Below, piece by piece: positions 1 through 9,462 of a stretch of 64,000 nucleotides of DNA. The notes beneath the pieces were generated by a model, which ran no database searches, was not told the origin of the DNA, and worked only from the letters and a program-made list of their open reading frames with translations. The first letter of the stretch is position 1, and the number at the start of each line of letters is the position of its first letter. The position numbers and the translations under genes are program-made. Source of the DNA: Flavobacteriaceae bacterium MAR_2010_188 (GTDB taxonomy: Bacteria > Bacteroidota > Bacteroidia > Flavobacteriales > Flavobacteriaceae); assembly GCA_900104375.1 (NCBI GenBank), contig LT629302.1, positions 1,828,001 to 1,892,000 on the forward strand. The letters are read 5' to 3'.

Positions 1-1
1 A

Positions 2-259
2 CTCTCGGGTGGCGAACAACAGCGTATTGCTATTGCGAGAGCGTTATTGAATGATCCAGAATTAATCTTGGCCGATGAGCCTACGGGGAATCTCGATCCA
101 CAAACAAGTGTTGAAGTCATGAAGGTTCTTAAAGCCATCAACGAAAACGGAAACACCATCCTTATGGCCACCCACGATTATGCTTTACTTCTAAAATATC
201 CTAGTAAAACCATAAAGTGCGATGAGAACAAGGTTTTTGAAGTGGTACAAAGACGTTAG
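2..259 (+). CDS. FtsE-like ABC transporter ATPase, 3' part only
   Basis: This is the C-terminal part (about 85 residues) of an ABC ATPase whose 5' end lies outside the window. The frame is open from base 2. It begins inside the signature motif ([15 protein letters not shown]), then the Walker B segment ([12 protein letters not shown]), and then the switch histidine (MATHD). Spacing and the TGNLD form match the FtsE/LolD/MacB class. In Flavobacteriaceae an FtsE-like ATPase often lies beside glycosyltransferase genes, which fits the next 15 kb, but LolD or MacB cannot be excluded without the N-terminus. The stop codon is one base from the convergent stop of the next gene. Confidence 0.8.
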   Translation, partial: LSGGEQQRIAIARALLNDPELILADEPTGNLDPQTSVEVMKVLKAINENGNTILMATHDYALLLKYPSKTIKCDENKVFEVVQRR

Positions 260-260
260 T

Positions 261-1862
261 TTAGTTATCGTTTCTGCCTAAAATATCGAGTATCCTATCT
301 ATAATAGTTTCTTTTGGACTTGGAGTTGAATTTGGGCTGAATTCAATAATATAAACCCCATAATTGCTTAACGTCTTAATTGCACTTGATTCCCCGTTCG
401 GCAGCTGTAATTTGTTGCCATTTAAAGGAATTGTTACTTTATTATCGGCCTTAAGATCTCCTTCAAAAAAAGTTTCATTTGGATTTTCAGCATCAATTAG
501 TCTATATGGCGTTCCATTTGTAATATTATATTCTGAGAAATCAATCTCTGAAGTTGCTTCGGTTACATCGAAAATCGAAACTTTAAATTTATTTTCCTGA
601 TTGTTGAATTTGGTTATCGTTGGCTCTATATTATTTTTAAAGTTCTTATTCAAAAACCAGCTACTTGCATCATCAATTTTAAAGGCATTAGTCCACTCCT
701 CGAATGTGTAGTCTTTATCTTTCATAATTCTAAAAGACTTAGCTCGCTTAGTATAATAAATATTATGATCGGTTTTCCAATTTTTGATATTAGAAAGTAC
801 CGAAGAGTTTAAGTGGACATAGCCACAGTAGGCTATATTATTACTTAGAATTAAATTGTTTGCATGCAGGATTCTGAAAGCGTTATTTCTACCAATGATT
901 AAATTGTTTTTGAGCAGGATATTGTCAACTGGAGAAGAGGCATTAAACCCTAGTGTAACAGAAGCAGCATCGCCTCCCACCTCTCCTGATTTAACGTCAG
1001 TGTTATGATAGAAAGTATTATTTTCAACAACAATATTCCTGGCAATATTAATTCCGTTTCTATCGTCAGTACCCACAATTAAATTATCCTTATAACCGCC
1101 TGCTGGAGAACCATTATTAAAGACATCGTTCTTCTTCAGAATAATATTTTGTACATAAGAGTTGTTAGCATCTTTATTGGCAGACCACACTTCAATTCCT
1201 TTATAAAAATTATTGAAAATGACATTATTTTCAATCAGTCGATTGCTAGAACTATTATTTTGAACATAAATGCCAACACCGCCACCTCTTCCTGCTAGTG
1301 ATATAAATCCGTTGTTGAAAATAATGCAATCGAGAATCTCACTCCCGCCAGTTTCTTTCCAAGAACCAAATCCTGAACCTGGATTATCATATATTTTTAA
1401 ATTTATGAATTTGCAATCAATACCATTGGTATGGTTAATTCCATCAACTTTTAGGAAAGAATCGTTTTGGATTCTGTTATAATCTCCAAGAAAAGTCACA
1501 TCGAAATCTTTATATATGACATTCATACCTTTTACCTCTAAAACAGATTTTCTATTGGATGAAAGATTGCCGTTCAAAATGACTTTCTCGCCAGATACGG
1601 AAGTTACAGTAACAGGTTTCTCATTTTTTTCGCTTGATAACGTACTCAAAAACCTTCCGGTATAAATCCCTCCGTGCAGGTAAATTATATCACCACCTTT
1701 AATTTTTTCAGGTTTTTGCTGAAGTGCGGTTTGCAAATCCCATGGATTTTTTATAGATCCATCGCCTGATGATTTTCCTTCGCTGGTTACGTGAAATTCT
1801 TGTTGGGTAAACCCAAAAATGCTACATAGCAATATGATAAAAAGTGAGATTGTTGCCTTCAT
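261..1862 (-). CDS. Secreted right-handed parallel beta-helix protein
   Basis: A 533-residue protein with a clear Sec signal peptide (residues 1-19, ending GFTQ). After it comes a motif typical of secreted beta-helix proteins (DGSIKNPWDLQTAL, then GGDIIYLHGGIY). Residues about 110-370 are rich in Asn with repeated short hydrophobic/Asn rungs (ENNVIFNN, VENNTFYHN, LKNNLIIGRNNA), typical of pectate-lyase-like or right-handed beta-helix domains. No catalytic residues can be assigned safely, so lyase activity is only a possibility. It is probably co-transcribed with the 2OG oxygenase gene 37 bp upstream. In a polysaccharide locus it may bind, trim or modify the exported glycan. Confidence 0.75.
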   Translation of the reverse strand: MKATISLFIILLCSIFGFTQQEFHVTSEGKSSGDGSIKNPWDLQTALQQKPEKIKGGDIIYLHGGIYTGRFLSTLSSEKNEKPVTVTSVSGEKVILNGNLSSNRKSVLEVKGMNVIYKDFDVTFLGDYNRIQNDSFLKVDGINHTNGIDCKFINLKIYDNPGSGFGSWKETGGSEILDCIIFNNGFISLAGRGGGVGIYVQNNSSSNRLIENNVIFNNFYKGIEVWSANKDANNSYVQNIILKKNDVFNNGSPAGGYKDNLIVGTDDRNGINIARNIVVENNTFYHNTDVKSGEVGGDAASVTLGFNASSPVDNILLKNNLIIGRNNAFRILHANNLILSNNIAYCGYVHLNSSVLSNIKNWKTDHNIYYTKRAKSFRIMKDKDYTFEEWTNAFKIDDASSWFLNKNFKNNIEPTITKFNNQENKFKVSIFDVTEATSEIDFSEYNITNGTPYRLIDAENPNETFFEGDLKADNKVTIPLNGNKLQLPNGESSAIKTLSNYGVYIIEFSPNSTPSPKETIIDRILDILGRNDN

Positions 1863-1899
1863 ATTAAACGTTTAGACAATTATCATACCATTGAGGGAA

Positions 1900-2730
1900 T
1901 CATTTTTTGTCCTTCTCGTAGATGTGAGGGTTTTTACGAACGCCTTTTTTAAAAATCTTTCTGATCAGCATTCTTGCTTCAGAATCGGCTTTAAGAATTA
2001 GATCTAAAATCGAGTTGCTGGGTCGGCCTCTAAATGTGGTGACGTGAAATTGGTCTTCGTCCCTAACTGGTTTGTCACTGAAATAATAATTAGAAATGCA
2101 GCATCGGCTTTTTTCAACATTAACCATGTTTACCGAATGCCAAGATTGACCATGGGTTTCCATAACAACCAATCTATTAAATTTGCTCTGGATTTCGGTT
2201 GGGTCTTTTTTAGGTCCATTTGGCCAAATTTCAAGATTTCCGCCGTTCTCAGTCTCCCAATTCGGAGTTACGTAATAAAGCAGATTGAGAATTCGCCATT
2301 GATTGCGCTCGGAATCATGAGAATTATCTAAATGTGGATGTAGAAAATTGCCTTTGGTCATTAGGGAAATACCGCCAGCATAAAGTGATTCATCCGCCGA
2401 TAAACTTTTTATTTCGCAGATTTCCCCTATTACCTTTACAATAGTTTTATCTTGAAATGCATAAAGTACGTCTTCGAGAATCGTTGCATGTTTATCCATC
2501 TGCGCTGAAACAAATTTATCCTCTCTCAGGCTTTTAAGATGGCGCATGTCTGCCTTTTTGGGGAAATTTTCAAAACATTTAGCAGCAATCTCAATGGGCA
2601 GAAGGTCATCGATAATAAAATATCCTATATTGTTTTTGGACTTATCAAAATTAGCATTCAAAGCTTCCTTCTCACTTGCAATCTTGTCCAAAATCAACCT
2701 AGAAATTTCCTCCCTACTATATTCCTTCAT
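1900..2730 (-). CDS. 2-oxoglutarate/Fe(II)-dependent oxygenase (prolyl-4-hydroxylase-like)
   Basis: A 276-residue soluble protein with the metal-binding facial triad of the 2OG-Fe(II) oxygenase fold: H133-x-D135 in HPHLDNSH and H198 in GQSWHSV. R209, about eleven residues after the distal His, is a likely 2OG-binding residue. The segment LLYYVTPNWETENGGNLEIW is typical of P4Hc-type oxygenases (Tpa1/prolyl hydroxylase relatives). The family hydroxylates proteins, sugars or small molecules using O2 and 2-oxoglutarate. Here the setting is a surface-glycan locus, so a sugar or glycoprotein substrate is possible but not shown. The gene precedes the beta-helix gene on the same strand and is divergent from the GT2 gene at 2818. 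Confidence 0.8.
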   Translation of the reverse strand: MKEYSREEISRLILDKIASEKEALNANFDKSKNNIGYFIIDDLLPIEIAAKCFENFPKKADMRHLKSLREDKFVSAQMDKHATILEDVLYAFQDKTIVKVIGEICEIKSLSADESLYAGGISLMTKGNFLHPHLDNSHDSERNQWRILNLLYYVTPNWETENGGNLEIWPNGPKKDPTEIQSKFNRLVVMETHGQSWHSVNMVNVEKSRCCISNYYFSDKPVRDEDQFHVTTFRGRPSNSILDLILKADSEARMLIRKIFKKGVRKNPHIYEKDKK

Positions 2731-2817
2731 CCGTAGTTTTTCATTTAGATTGCAATTTATATATTTTAGCTGAATGGTAGATTTACACTAGCTTTCAATA
2801 ATCAAATAAATTTTTAA

Positions 2818-3711
2818 ATGATTTCAGTTTTAATTCCCATCTATAATCAAAATGTATTGGAATTGGTTAATGGCGTCATAATACAGTTTGAAAGGTTAGA
2901 CGTTGAATATGAAATAATTTGTATCGAAGATGGTTCTGATTCTGTTCATCTAATTGAAAATTCTTCTCTCAAAAACCTCAAAAAAGTTACATATCTGATT
3001 ACTGAAAAGAATAAAGGTCGAATTAAATCGCGACAAAAACTGAGTGCATTGGCTAAATTTCCATGGCTTCTCTTCTTAGATGCAGATGTAAAACTCAAAA
3101 AAGAAGATTTTATTCAAGACTATCTGAAAGCGATTACAACCCATTTTGAAGTTGTTTTTGGAGGTTTTGTGTATTATAAAGAACCGCCGGATAATTCACA
3201 TTTGCTTAGATGGAAGTATGGCAGACAAAAAGAGGAAGTTGCTGCCTTCGAAAGAAATAAAAGACCTTATAAAATTGTAATTTCCGCCAACTATCTCATT
3301 AAGAAAAGTGTCTTTGAAAATATTTATGGCAAAATCGAATATACCGGATATGGATATGATAATTTTTTCGGCGCCTTGTTAAAAGAGAATCACATTAAAG
3401 TATTGCATATTGATAATGAAGTCTATCACTTAGGAATTGAAGAGAGCTCAGTTTATTTAAATAAGAAGGAAAAAGCGGCAGAAGCTTTGGTAAATCTTTA
3501 TCTGAGCGGCCACATTAACAATCATGAAAATAATTTGTTAGAGTTATTTGTAAGCCTAAAATCAAAAGGTCTTAATAAAACTTTTAAAATGCTTTTCTTG
3601 AATTTTAGAGACGGGATTAAAAAAAACCTGCTTGGAAGAAATCCATCGATCAAATTATTACAGTTTTACCGAATTGGCTATATGTGCTATTACGAAAGTT
3701 TAAAAAATTAG
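2818..3711 (+). CDS. Glycosyltransferase family 2
   Basis: A 297-residue GT-A fold glycosyltransferase. The N-terminus has the family pattern SVLIPIYNQ, followed by the nucleotide-binding acidic segment CIEDGSD and the metal-binding D88-x-D90 (LLFLDADVKL). A central YTGYGYDNFFGALL segment resembles the acceptor-side GWGxED motif of galactosyltransferase-like GT2s, with YDN in place of EDN. It probably adds one sugar to the repeat unit made by this locus on the cytoplasmic side. The stop is five bases before the start of the next GT2 gene, so the two are almost certainly one transcript. Confidence 0.88.
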   Translation: MISVLIPIYNQNVLELVNGVIIQFERLDVEYEIICIEDGSDSVHLIENSSLKNLKKVTYLITEKNKGRIKSRQKLSALAKFPWLLFLDADVKLKKEDFIQDYLKAITTHFEVVFGGFVYYKEPPDNSHLLRWKYGRQKEEVAAFERNKRPYKIVISANYLIKKSVFENIYGKIEYTGYGYDNFFGALLKENHIKVLHIDNEVYHLGIEESSVYLNKKEKAAEALVNLYLSGHINNHENNLLELFVSLKSKGLNKTFKMLFLNFRDGIKKNLLGRNPSIKLLQFYRIGYMCYYESLKN

Positions 3712-3715
3712 GATA

Positions 3716-4648
3716 TTGAAACAGAATATTCCATTTTTTTCGGTTGTTATAAGTGTCTTTAACAAGGCAGAATTTATATCGGACACACTAAATTCAGTCT
3801 TTACACAAACGTTTCGGGATTATGAAATTATCATCGTAAATGATGGTTCAACCGACAATAGCTTAGAGATTATTAATAGCTTCGAGAATCCAAAGATTAC
3901 CATTATTGACCAAAAAAATTACGGAGCCGCAAATTCTAGAAATAACGGAATCAAACAATCATGCGCGAAATATGTCGCACTTCTGGACGGTGACGATATT
4001 TGGAAGGAAAGTTATTTGGATGAAATATATCATGCCATTTCAACTTTTCCTGAACATCACGTTTTCGCCTGTGCAATCGCTCATAAATTTGGCAATAGAA
4101 TTGAAAAAGTACGATACGCTAATTTCTTAAAGAAAACGCAATCCTATAATTATTTCAGAGCAAGCAGCAAACACTCAATTCTATCTAGTTCTAGCATTGT
4201 GTTTGATAAGGGAATTTTAGAGAAAACAGGATACTTTGATGAGACTATAATCTCTGGACAGGACACAGATTTGTGGATAAGGATTGGTCTTTATTTTGAA
4301 GTCATATTTATTCCAAAGGTATTAGTTTATTATGTGTTTGATAAATCTAGCTTGAGCAATACAAGTTTCGACCTTAAACTAAAACCTCGCTATGATAACT
4401 ACAGAAATGAAGAAAAACCGAATACTGAGCTTAGTCGGTTTCTCAATAAAAACAGATATTCTCTAGCGATTATGAGCAAAATCAATTCAGACAAAAAGGC
4501 TTTTAATTTTTATAATTCAGAAATAGATAAGGGACAATTAAATCTTAAGGAAAAGATTTTATTAGCGTCGCCAAAACCTGTTTTGGACTTATTGATTTGG
4601 ACCAGAAAAATACGAGGAAAAAAATTATACTATAAATCCTTAGATTGA
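3716..4648 (+). CDS. Glycosyltransferase family 2 (TTG start)
   Basis: A 310-residue GT2 with a textbook N-terminal half: FSVVISVFNKAEFI, IIIVNDGSTDNS, NNGI and the metal motif D91-G-D93-D94 (LLDGDDIW), then SGQDTDLWIRI, which fits the acceptor-site/catalytic-base region. The only start that includes the complete first beta strand is TTG at 3716, five bases after the preceding stop. No nearby ATG keeps the FSVVISV strand. The last 19 coding bases overlap the convergent 3' end of the FdtA-like gene. Acceptor and donor sugars cannot be predicted. Confidence 0.88.
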   Translation: MKQNIPFFSVVISVFNKAEFISDTLNSVFTQTFRDYEIIIVNDGSTDNSLEIINSFENPKITIIDQKNYGAANSRNNGIKQSCAKYVALLDGDDIWKESYLDEIYHAISTFPEHHVFACAIAHKFGNRIEKVRYANFLKKTQSYNYFRASSKHSILSSSSIVFDKGILEKTGYFDETIISGQDTDLWIRIGLYFEVIFIPKVLVYYVFDKSSLSNTSFDLKLKPRYDNYRNEEKPNTELSRFLNKNRYSLAIMSKINSDKKAFNFYNSEIDKGQLNLKEKILLASPKPVLDLLIWTRKIRGKKLYYKSLD

Positions 4649-5034
4649 AGAAATTCTGCCTTCTCCCGTATATATTCTTCCTCTTCAAACTCCGTAGAAG
4701 CCAAAACTAGACAAACTGCCCCAGAGCTAAAGTTCTCGAGTTCTCTCCAGACTCCCGTAGGAATATAAAGGCCCTTATTTGGCTTATTCAAAGAGATTTT
4801 CTTTTCGACTTTACCATCATTAATCAAAACATCAAAACTACCACTAAGTGGAATCATAAATGATTCTTGTTTTCTATGAGCGTGGCCACCTCGGTAAGCA
4901 TCGCTAGGAATGTCATATAGATAATACACACGTTTAATTTCAAATGGAATTAAATTTTTTTCAATAACCGCTAATTTTCCGCGTTCTTCATGAACATTTG
5001 GTATATCTAGGATGGTCGTTTTCTTTTTAGACAT
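4630..5034 (-). CDS. FdtA/QdtA-type dTDP-4-keto-6-deoxyglucose 3,4-ketoisomerase (cupin)
   Basis: A 134-residue single-domain cupin with the hallmark segment RVYYLYDIPSDAYRGGHAHR. H51 and H53 lie in the GGHAHR motif that holds the catalytic His of FdtA/QdtA sugar ketoisomerases. FIPTG-like (LYIPTGVWREL) and WREL segments follow, as in WxcM-like/FdtA proteins. Known members convert dTDP-4-keto-6-deoxyglucose to the 3-keto sugar, the substrate for a DegT-type 3-aminotransferase. Such an aminotransferase is encoded at 10765-11868. FdtA versus QdtA (galacto or gluco product) cannot be decided by eye. The gene lies 8 bp downstream of the GT4 gene on the same strand. Confidence 0.85.
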   Translation of the reverse strand: MSKKKTTILDIPNVHEERGKLAVIEKNLIPFEIKRVYYLYDIPSDAYRGGHAHRKQESFMIPLSGSFDVLINDGKVEKKISLNKPNKGLYIPTGVWRELENFSSGAVCLVLASTEFEEEEYIREKAEFLQSKDL

Positions 5035-5042
5035 ATTGCGAA

Positions 5043-6134
5043 TTAGCTATTTTGAAGCAAGGAATTCCATTGTTTTGAAACGTTGTACATCTCAAATTTA
5101 GCAACACTACTTTTGGCGTTTTCCTTACATCGTAAATATAAGGCTTCATCTTCGAAAAATCGATTGAAGGCATTTGCCAATTCATTACTACTATAATTTG
5201 GCACAATTAATCCATTATGTCCATTTTTAACGATTTCCTTCACCCCAGAATTATATTCAACCGAAATTACGGGAGTTCCCAAAGATAAAGACTCTATCAA
5301 TACCATTGGCAAGCCTTCGTAATGGCTGGTGAGCACGGTACATTTTGCTCTACTGACTATCGGTTCAGGATTTAAGGTGAAGTCTAAAAAATGGATAAAA
5401 TTTTGGAGCTTCAATTGTTTTGTGAAATTCTTCAATTTTTCCTTATCTGGGCCATCACCTAAAAGAACTAAATGAAATCCTTTTTCATTCAGAGAACTCT
5501 GTTTGTACGAAGCTAATAGTAGCGAAAGATTTTTGATGGAATCTTCAATTCGCCCGAAATATAAGAGGTAAGGGAAATCAAGAGGGATTTCAGAATTCTT
5601 AGAAGTATTAAGCTTTACGGAGTTGTAAATGGTAGTAACATTTTTAAATCCGTAGACAGTTTCAATCTTGGCGGAAATAGCCTGAGAAACACCTACAATC
5701 CTAAAGCAGTTCTTAAAAAGAACTTTGGATAGCCATTTTGGGGAGATGAAATAAGTTTGTAGATGATGGCTGTGCACCACATTTATAACTTTCCGATTTT
5801 TGTAAATATGTCGGTAAATAAAAACCTCCCGCAACGAGACATTTTTAGGCCGACAATCAATGATAAAATCAAATTTGTTTTCGTCTATAAAATTCTTAAA
5901 AGCGGACATCCTTTTGGTCTTGCCAAAAAAACTAGCATCATCATTTTTCATTTCACCTAAATCTAGATGATTTCCAGAAAAATGATAATCAACCCCAGAA
6001 AGAACCGAGACAACAGAGATATCGTAACCGAGATCGGATAACATTATCGAAATGTTTGCCGACGATTTTTCGGCGCCTCCTTTAGATAAGGAAGACGCTA
6101 CGATACATATCTTTTTTTTATCGTTTATTTGCAA
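5043..6134 (-). CDS. Glycosyltransferase family 4
   Basis: A 363-residue GT-B fold enzyme. The N-terminus carries the glycine-rich loop (SSLSKGGAEKSSANI). The C-terminal domain has LLYFGRIEDSIKNL, LVLLGDGPDKEKLK and the donor-binding EX7E region (SHYEGLPMVLIESLSLGTPVI), all typical of the Glycos_transf_1 domain. It is probably a retaining cytoplasmic sugar transferase of the repeat unit. It shares a 31-bp divergent gap with the next glycosyltransferase. That gap holds a minus-strand TATCTTTG (6161-6154) that could be its -7 promoter element. Confidence 0.9.
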   Translation of the reverse strand: MQINDKKKICIVASSLSKGGAEKSSANISIMLSDLGYDISVVSVLSGVDYHFSGNHLDLGEMKNDDASFFGKTKRMSAFKNFIDENKFDFIIDCRPKNVSLREVFIYRHIYKNRKVINVVHSHHLQTYFISPKWLSKVLFKNCFRIVGVSQAISAKIETVYGFKNVTTIYNSVKLNTSKNSEIPLDFPYLLYFGRIEDSIKNLSLLLASYKQSSLNEKGFHLVLLGDGPDKEKLKNFTKQLKLQNFIHFLDFTLNPEPIVSRAKCTVLTSHYEGLPMVLIESLSLGTPVISVEYNSGVKEIVKNGHNGLIVPNYSSNELANAFNRFFEDEALYLRCKENAKSSVAKFEMYNVSKQWNSLLQNS

Positions 6135-6165
6135 GGATACCTTTTTTCACGACCAAAGATACCAA

Positions 6166-7308
6166 ATGAAAATCTTATTAATTGGTGAATATAGCCGTTT
6201 GCACAACTCTTTAAAAGAAGGATTGTTGGCTCTTGGCCATGAGGTAACTTTGATGGGTTTTAAGGACCATTTTAAGCAGTTTCCAGTCGACATTGATTTA
6301 GAATCAAAAGTGTTTAATCATTCTAAAATTTTTCCAGCGGTTAAAGCGCTCAATCGACTAACGGGAATCAATCTGGTAGAACTAGAAAATGCCTATAGAT
6401 ATCGCAAGATTTCTGCTCAGTTAAAGGACTTTGATGTTGTTCAATTAATCAATGAAAACAGTTTTAAGACCTACGGTTTTTTTCAAAGGAAATTTATTAA
6501 GTCACTAAAGAAGTATAATGATAAATTGTTTTTGTTGGCTTGCGGAATCGATTATGTAAGCGTAAAGTACGCACATGATAAAAAGTTAGAATATTCAATT
6601 TTAACCCCGCTTCATCAAAACCCTAAATTAGCTTCTCAATATAAATTCATCTTAAATAAATTGAATAAGAAGAATCAAGAATTCTATAGGTTTATTTTGA
6701 AGAATCTGAATGGAATAATTAGTTCTGACCTCGATTATCACCTGCCATATAAAGGGACGGAAAAGTATTTGGGAATGATTTCGAACCCCATTAATAGTGA
6801 TAAAATTGAATATAGCGCGCCCAATATTACTGGAAAAGTAAAGATTTTCCACGGAATTAATTCTGGCAGTTTCACCAGAAAAGGGAATGTTTTTTTTGAG
6901 GAAGTTTTAGAAATGCTTAAGCAAAAATATCCGAACAAAGTTGAAGTTACAGAAACGGTCGATTTATCTTATAAAGATTATATAAAAGCCTATAATGACT
7001 GTCATATTCTTCTAGATCAGGTTTACGCCTATGATCAGGGCTACAATGCACTGGAAGCAATGAGTATGGGCAAGGTGGTTTTTACGGGTGCCGAAGCTGA
7101 ATTCTTAGAATATTATAAACTTACTGCAGATAGCGTTTGCATCAATGCTGAACCAGATGTACAAAAGATTTTTGAGAAATTAGAAGGATTGATCAATAAC
7201 CCAGAATTGGTTTTGGAAATTTCGAAGAACGCCAGAAAATTTATTGAAGAACATCACAATTATAAATCTGTGGCAAGAAACTATTTAGAAACTTGGAACA
7301 AAAACTAA
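6166..7308 (+). CDS. Glycosyltransferase (GT-B, family 1/4-like)
   Basis: A 380-residue protein counted from ATG 6166 (MKILLIGEYSRLHNSLKEG), where the Rossmann-like first strand begins. The frame is open further upstream to 6052, but that stretch overlaps the start of the divergent GT4 gene and reads as low-complexity non-protein, so I reject it. The C-terminal part shows a weakly conserved donor-site pattern (QVYAYDQGYNALEAMSMGKVVFTGAE). The N-terminal part has FDVVQLINE, as in other GT1/GT4-like Bacteroidota enzymes. It lies 13 bp upstream of the PF11316-type gene. Substrate unknown. Confidence 0.82.
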   Translation: MKILLIGEYSRLHNSLKEGLLALGHEVTLMGFKDHFKQFPVDIDLESKVFNHSKIFPAVKALNRLTGINLVELENAYRYRKISAQLKDFDVVQLINENSFKTYGFFQRKFIKSLKKYNDKLFLLACGIDYVSVKYAHDKKLEYSILTPLHQNPKLASQYKFILNKLNKKNQEFYRFILKNLNGIISSDLDYHLPYKGTEKYLGMISNPINSDKIEYSAPNITGKVKIFHGINSGSFTRKGNVFFEEVLEMLKQKYPNKVEVTETVDLSYKDYIKAYNDCHILLDQVYAYDQGYNALEAMSMGKVVFTGAEAEFLEYYKLTADSVCINAEPDVQKIFEKLEGLINNPELVLEISKNARKFIEEHHNYKSVARNYLETWNKN

Positions 7309-7321
7309 CAAGACTTTAAGA

Positions 7322-8146
7322 ATGCAACATTTCTTGATTACGCGTTTCAACTTAACCAATAAAACCTGGTCTTCGGGTAAAAAGGAACCAATTAACTTAA
7401 CTTCTGATTGGCTAAATAACCGTTTTCAACTTTTTGAAACCTATTGCCTTCCCTCAGTTTTAAACCAAACTAATAAAAACTTTATTTGGCTCGTATTATA
7501 TGACACAAAAACTCCCGCGAGTTTTTTGGAAAAAATCAATTCTTACAACTCAAAATTGTCCAACTATAAACCGGTTTTCATAGATGGTTTTAACGGACTC
7601 ACAACAGGTTTAAAAGATGAAATATCCAAAGATCTTTCAAACGATTCAAACTTTATAATTACAACCCGACTAGATAATGACGACGCAATCCATAAAGATT
7701 TTGTTGCTACAATTCAACAATCTTTTCAGCCTGAAAATGGTTTATTGATTGATGTGGTGAATGGCTACCAGATGACCATTAAAACGGAGTTGGCAGATGT
7801 GAGAGAAATGCGTTTACGGTTTAATCCGTTTATGAGTTTGGTTGAAGATAAGAATGATTTTGAAACGATTTTGAGCAAGAGTCACAACGAGTTTGAAAAG
7901 GGTAAACAGAAAGTCAAACATATCAAAAAACGCCTGTGGCTTCAAGTGATTCATGATTCTAACAAAGTCAATGTTGAAATCAACTATTTGAAAAGGATAT
8001 TGGACTTTAAGTTTGAAGATTTTGGCCTTGTTCCTAAAAAGTTTCAACATACCAATTCGGAAATACAACTTTTAAATAGAAAGTCTTTTTTAGTAAGAAA
8101 TCTTGAAATTCTTAAATCAAGTTTGAAGGATTTTATAGGCAATTAA
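7322..8146 (+). CDS. Putative rhamnosyl transferase-like glycosyltransferase
   Basis: A 274-residue protein resembling the 'putative rhamnosyl transferase' family (PF11316 type). The N-terminus is FLITRFNL, followed by RFQLFETYCLPSVLNQTNKNFIWLVLYD and the acidic motif TTRLDNDDAIHKDF (D118, D120, D121), which plays the DxD role of GT-A enzymes. Rhamnose specificity of the family is poorly supported, so only sugar transfer is inferred. The gene follows the preceding glycosyltransferase by 13 bp. Its stop codon overlaps the convergent stop of the flippase gene by four bases. Confidence 0.72.
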   Translation: MQHFLITRFNLTNKTWSSGKKEPINLTSDWLNNRFQLFETYCLPSVLNQTNKNFIWLVLYDTKTPASFLEKINSYNSKLSNYKPVFIDGFNGLTTGLKDEISKDLSNDSNFIITTRLDNDDAIHKDFVATIQQSFQPENGLLIDVVNGYQMTIKTELADVREMRLRFNPFMSLVEDKNDFETILSKSHNEFEKGKQKVKHIKKRLWLQVIHDSNKVNVEINYLKRILDFKFEDFGLVPKKFQHTNSEIQLLNRKSFLVRNLEILKSSLKDFIGN

Positions 8147-9429
8147 TTAGTTGAAAATAATTCACGCCTAAAGAGGTATACCATCATTACCAAATAAATA
8201 CTGTAGGTCACAAAATGTGCAATCGTCGCACCAACAACACCATAGATATCGATATAATATATACTGCTCAACACCAAGATGCTAATAGAAACACTCTCGG
8301 TGACAAGGTATTGCTTCAACATATTTTTGGCCAAAAGCTGGTATGAAATGACCAATGAAATCACCTTTAGAAAATCACCCAAAAGCTGCCAAAAAAAGAG
8401 GGATTCGACTGCATAAAATTCTTTGGTAAAAACCAGCAGAATTATATAGTTTCGGAAAAAGTATATTCCGATTAAACCAATGGCGAAAATCGGTAAAATG
8501 TTTTTATAAAAGTTGAAGATTTCTTTTCTAAACTCTGAAGCTTCAGAAATCTGGGAAAATCGAGGTAAGATATATAAAGTTAAAAGCGTACTGATAAACA
8601 TTAGGTAATACTTAGACAATCGGTTCATGGCTTCCCAATAACCTGCTTGGTCAAGACCAACCTTTTCAGCAATATAATTTCTAACAAAAACAAAGGCCAG
8701 CGGTAAAAGTGCCGCCGAAAATAACGCCATTATCGAATAAGAACTCAGGTTCTTAATAATCCCAAAATTGAAATTCTTAAAATCTACCAGGCTTATCTTT
8801 TTAAACTTTGTACGAATTCCGATTAGGGTCACCAAAAGAACCGTTATTTCTGCCAAGACAATGGCAATCATGGCGCCAGCGATGGAATATTTCCAAATCA
8901 ATATTATTGTGACAGCCCCGGCCAGAATTTGGCCGATAATGGTAACTTTAAGCAGAAATTTAAATTTTGAAATTCCGTTTAATACTGCCAGGATTAAAAG
9001 ATTTATAGAATAAAAAGGTAGCGCCAGCGCAAGAATCCTGAATACATAAGAATAATCGCCCTTAGAATTCAGAATGCTGTCGTTGAGCCAATCTGCGCTA
9101 AAAAATATGGCAATGGACAAAAGAATAGAAATTCCTAAAACCGAGTAAAACGAAGTTGATAAAAGTCTTGAAAGTTGCAGCGCGTCTTTCTTCAACTCAG
9201 CCGTATATTTTACAATGCCATTGTAGAAACCCAAAGAACCAAAGGACCGAGTGGAGCCTAGAAAATCACGTAGATTACCGACAATTGCCATTCCTGAAGG
9301 ACCAATATAATATGCGATAGCCTTAGACGTTAGAAAACCGACAATTACGCGCGTAATAACCGCTACGGAGTTTAGCGAAGCAATTTTTAAAAGAAGATTC
9401 TTATCGAAATAATTCAGCAGCCTTTTCAA
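8143..9429 (-). CDS. Wzx-type O-antigen/polysaccharide flippase, copy 1
   Basis: A 428-residue integral membrane protein with about 12 hydrophobic segments and the MATE/MVF-fold N-terminus of Wzx proteins (NSVAVITRVIVGFLTSKAIAYYIGPSGMAIVGNLRDF). The motif GYWEAMNRLSKYYLMFI is shared almost exactly with the upstream paralogue (GYWEAMNRISDYYLMFV). Wzx proteins flip undecaprenyl-PP-linked repeat units across the inner membrane. Two adjacent paralogues are unusual. It is probably the last gene of the operon starting at 15213. Confidence 0.88.
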   Translation of the reverse strand: MKRLLNYFDKNLLLKIASLNSVAVITRVIVGFLTSKAIAYYIGPSGMAIVGNLRDFLGSTRSFGSLGFYNGIVKYTAELKKDALQLSRLLSTSFYSVLGISILLSIAIFFSADWLNDSILNSKGDYSYVFRILALALPFYSINLLILAVLNGISKFKFLLKVTIIGQILAGAVTIILIWKYSIAGAMIAIVLAEITVLLVTLIGIRTKFKKISLVDFKNFNFGIIKNLSSYSIMALFSAALLPLAFVFVRNYIAEKVGLDQAGYWEAMNRLSKYYLMFISTLLTLYILPRFSQISEASEFRKEIFNFYKNILPIFAIGLIGIYFFRNYIILLVFTKEFYAVESLFFWQLLGDFLKVISLVISYQLLAKNMLKQYLVTESVSISILVLSSIYYIDIYGVVGATIAHFVTYSIYLVMMVYLFRRELFSTN

Positions 9430-9462
9430 AAAACACCGATTTTAATGTGGTTTAATAGACAT

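Noticed and set aside
6052-6165. N-terminal extension of the glycosyltransferase at 6166
   Set aside because: It overlaps the start of the divergent GT4 gene, reads as an antisense shadow, and lies before a natural first beta strand at ATG 6166.
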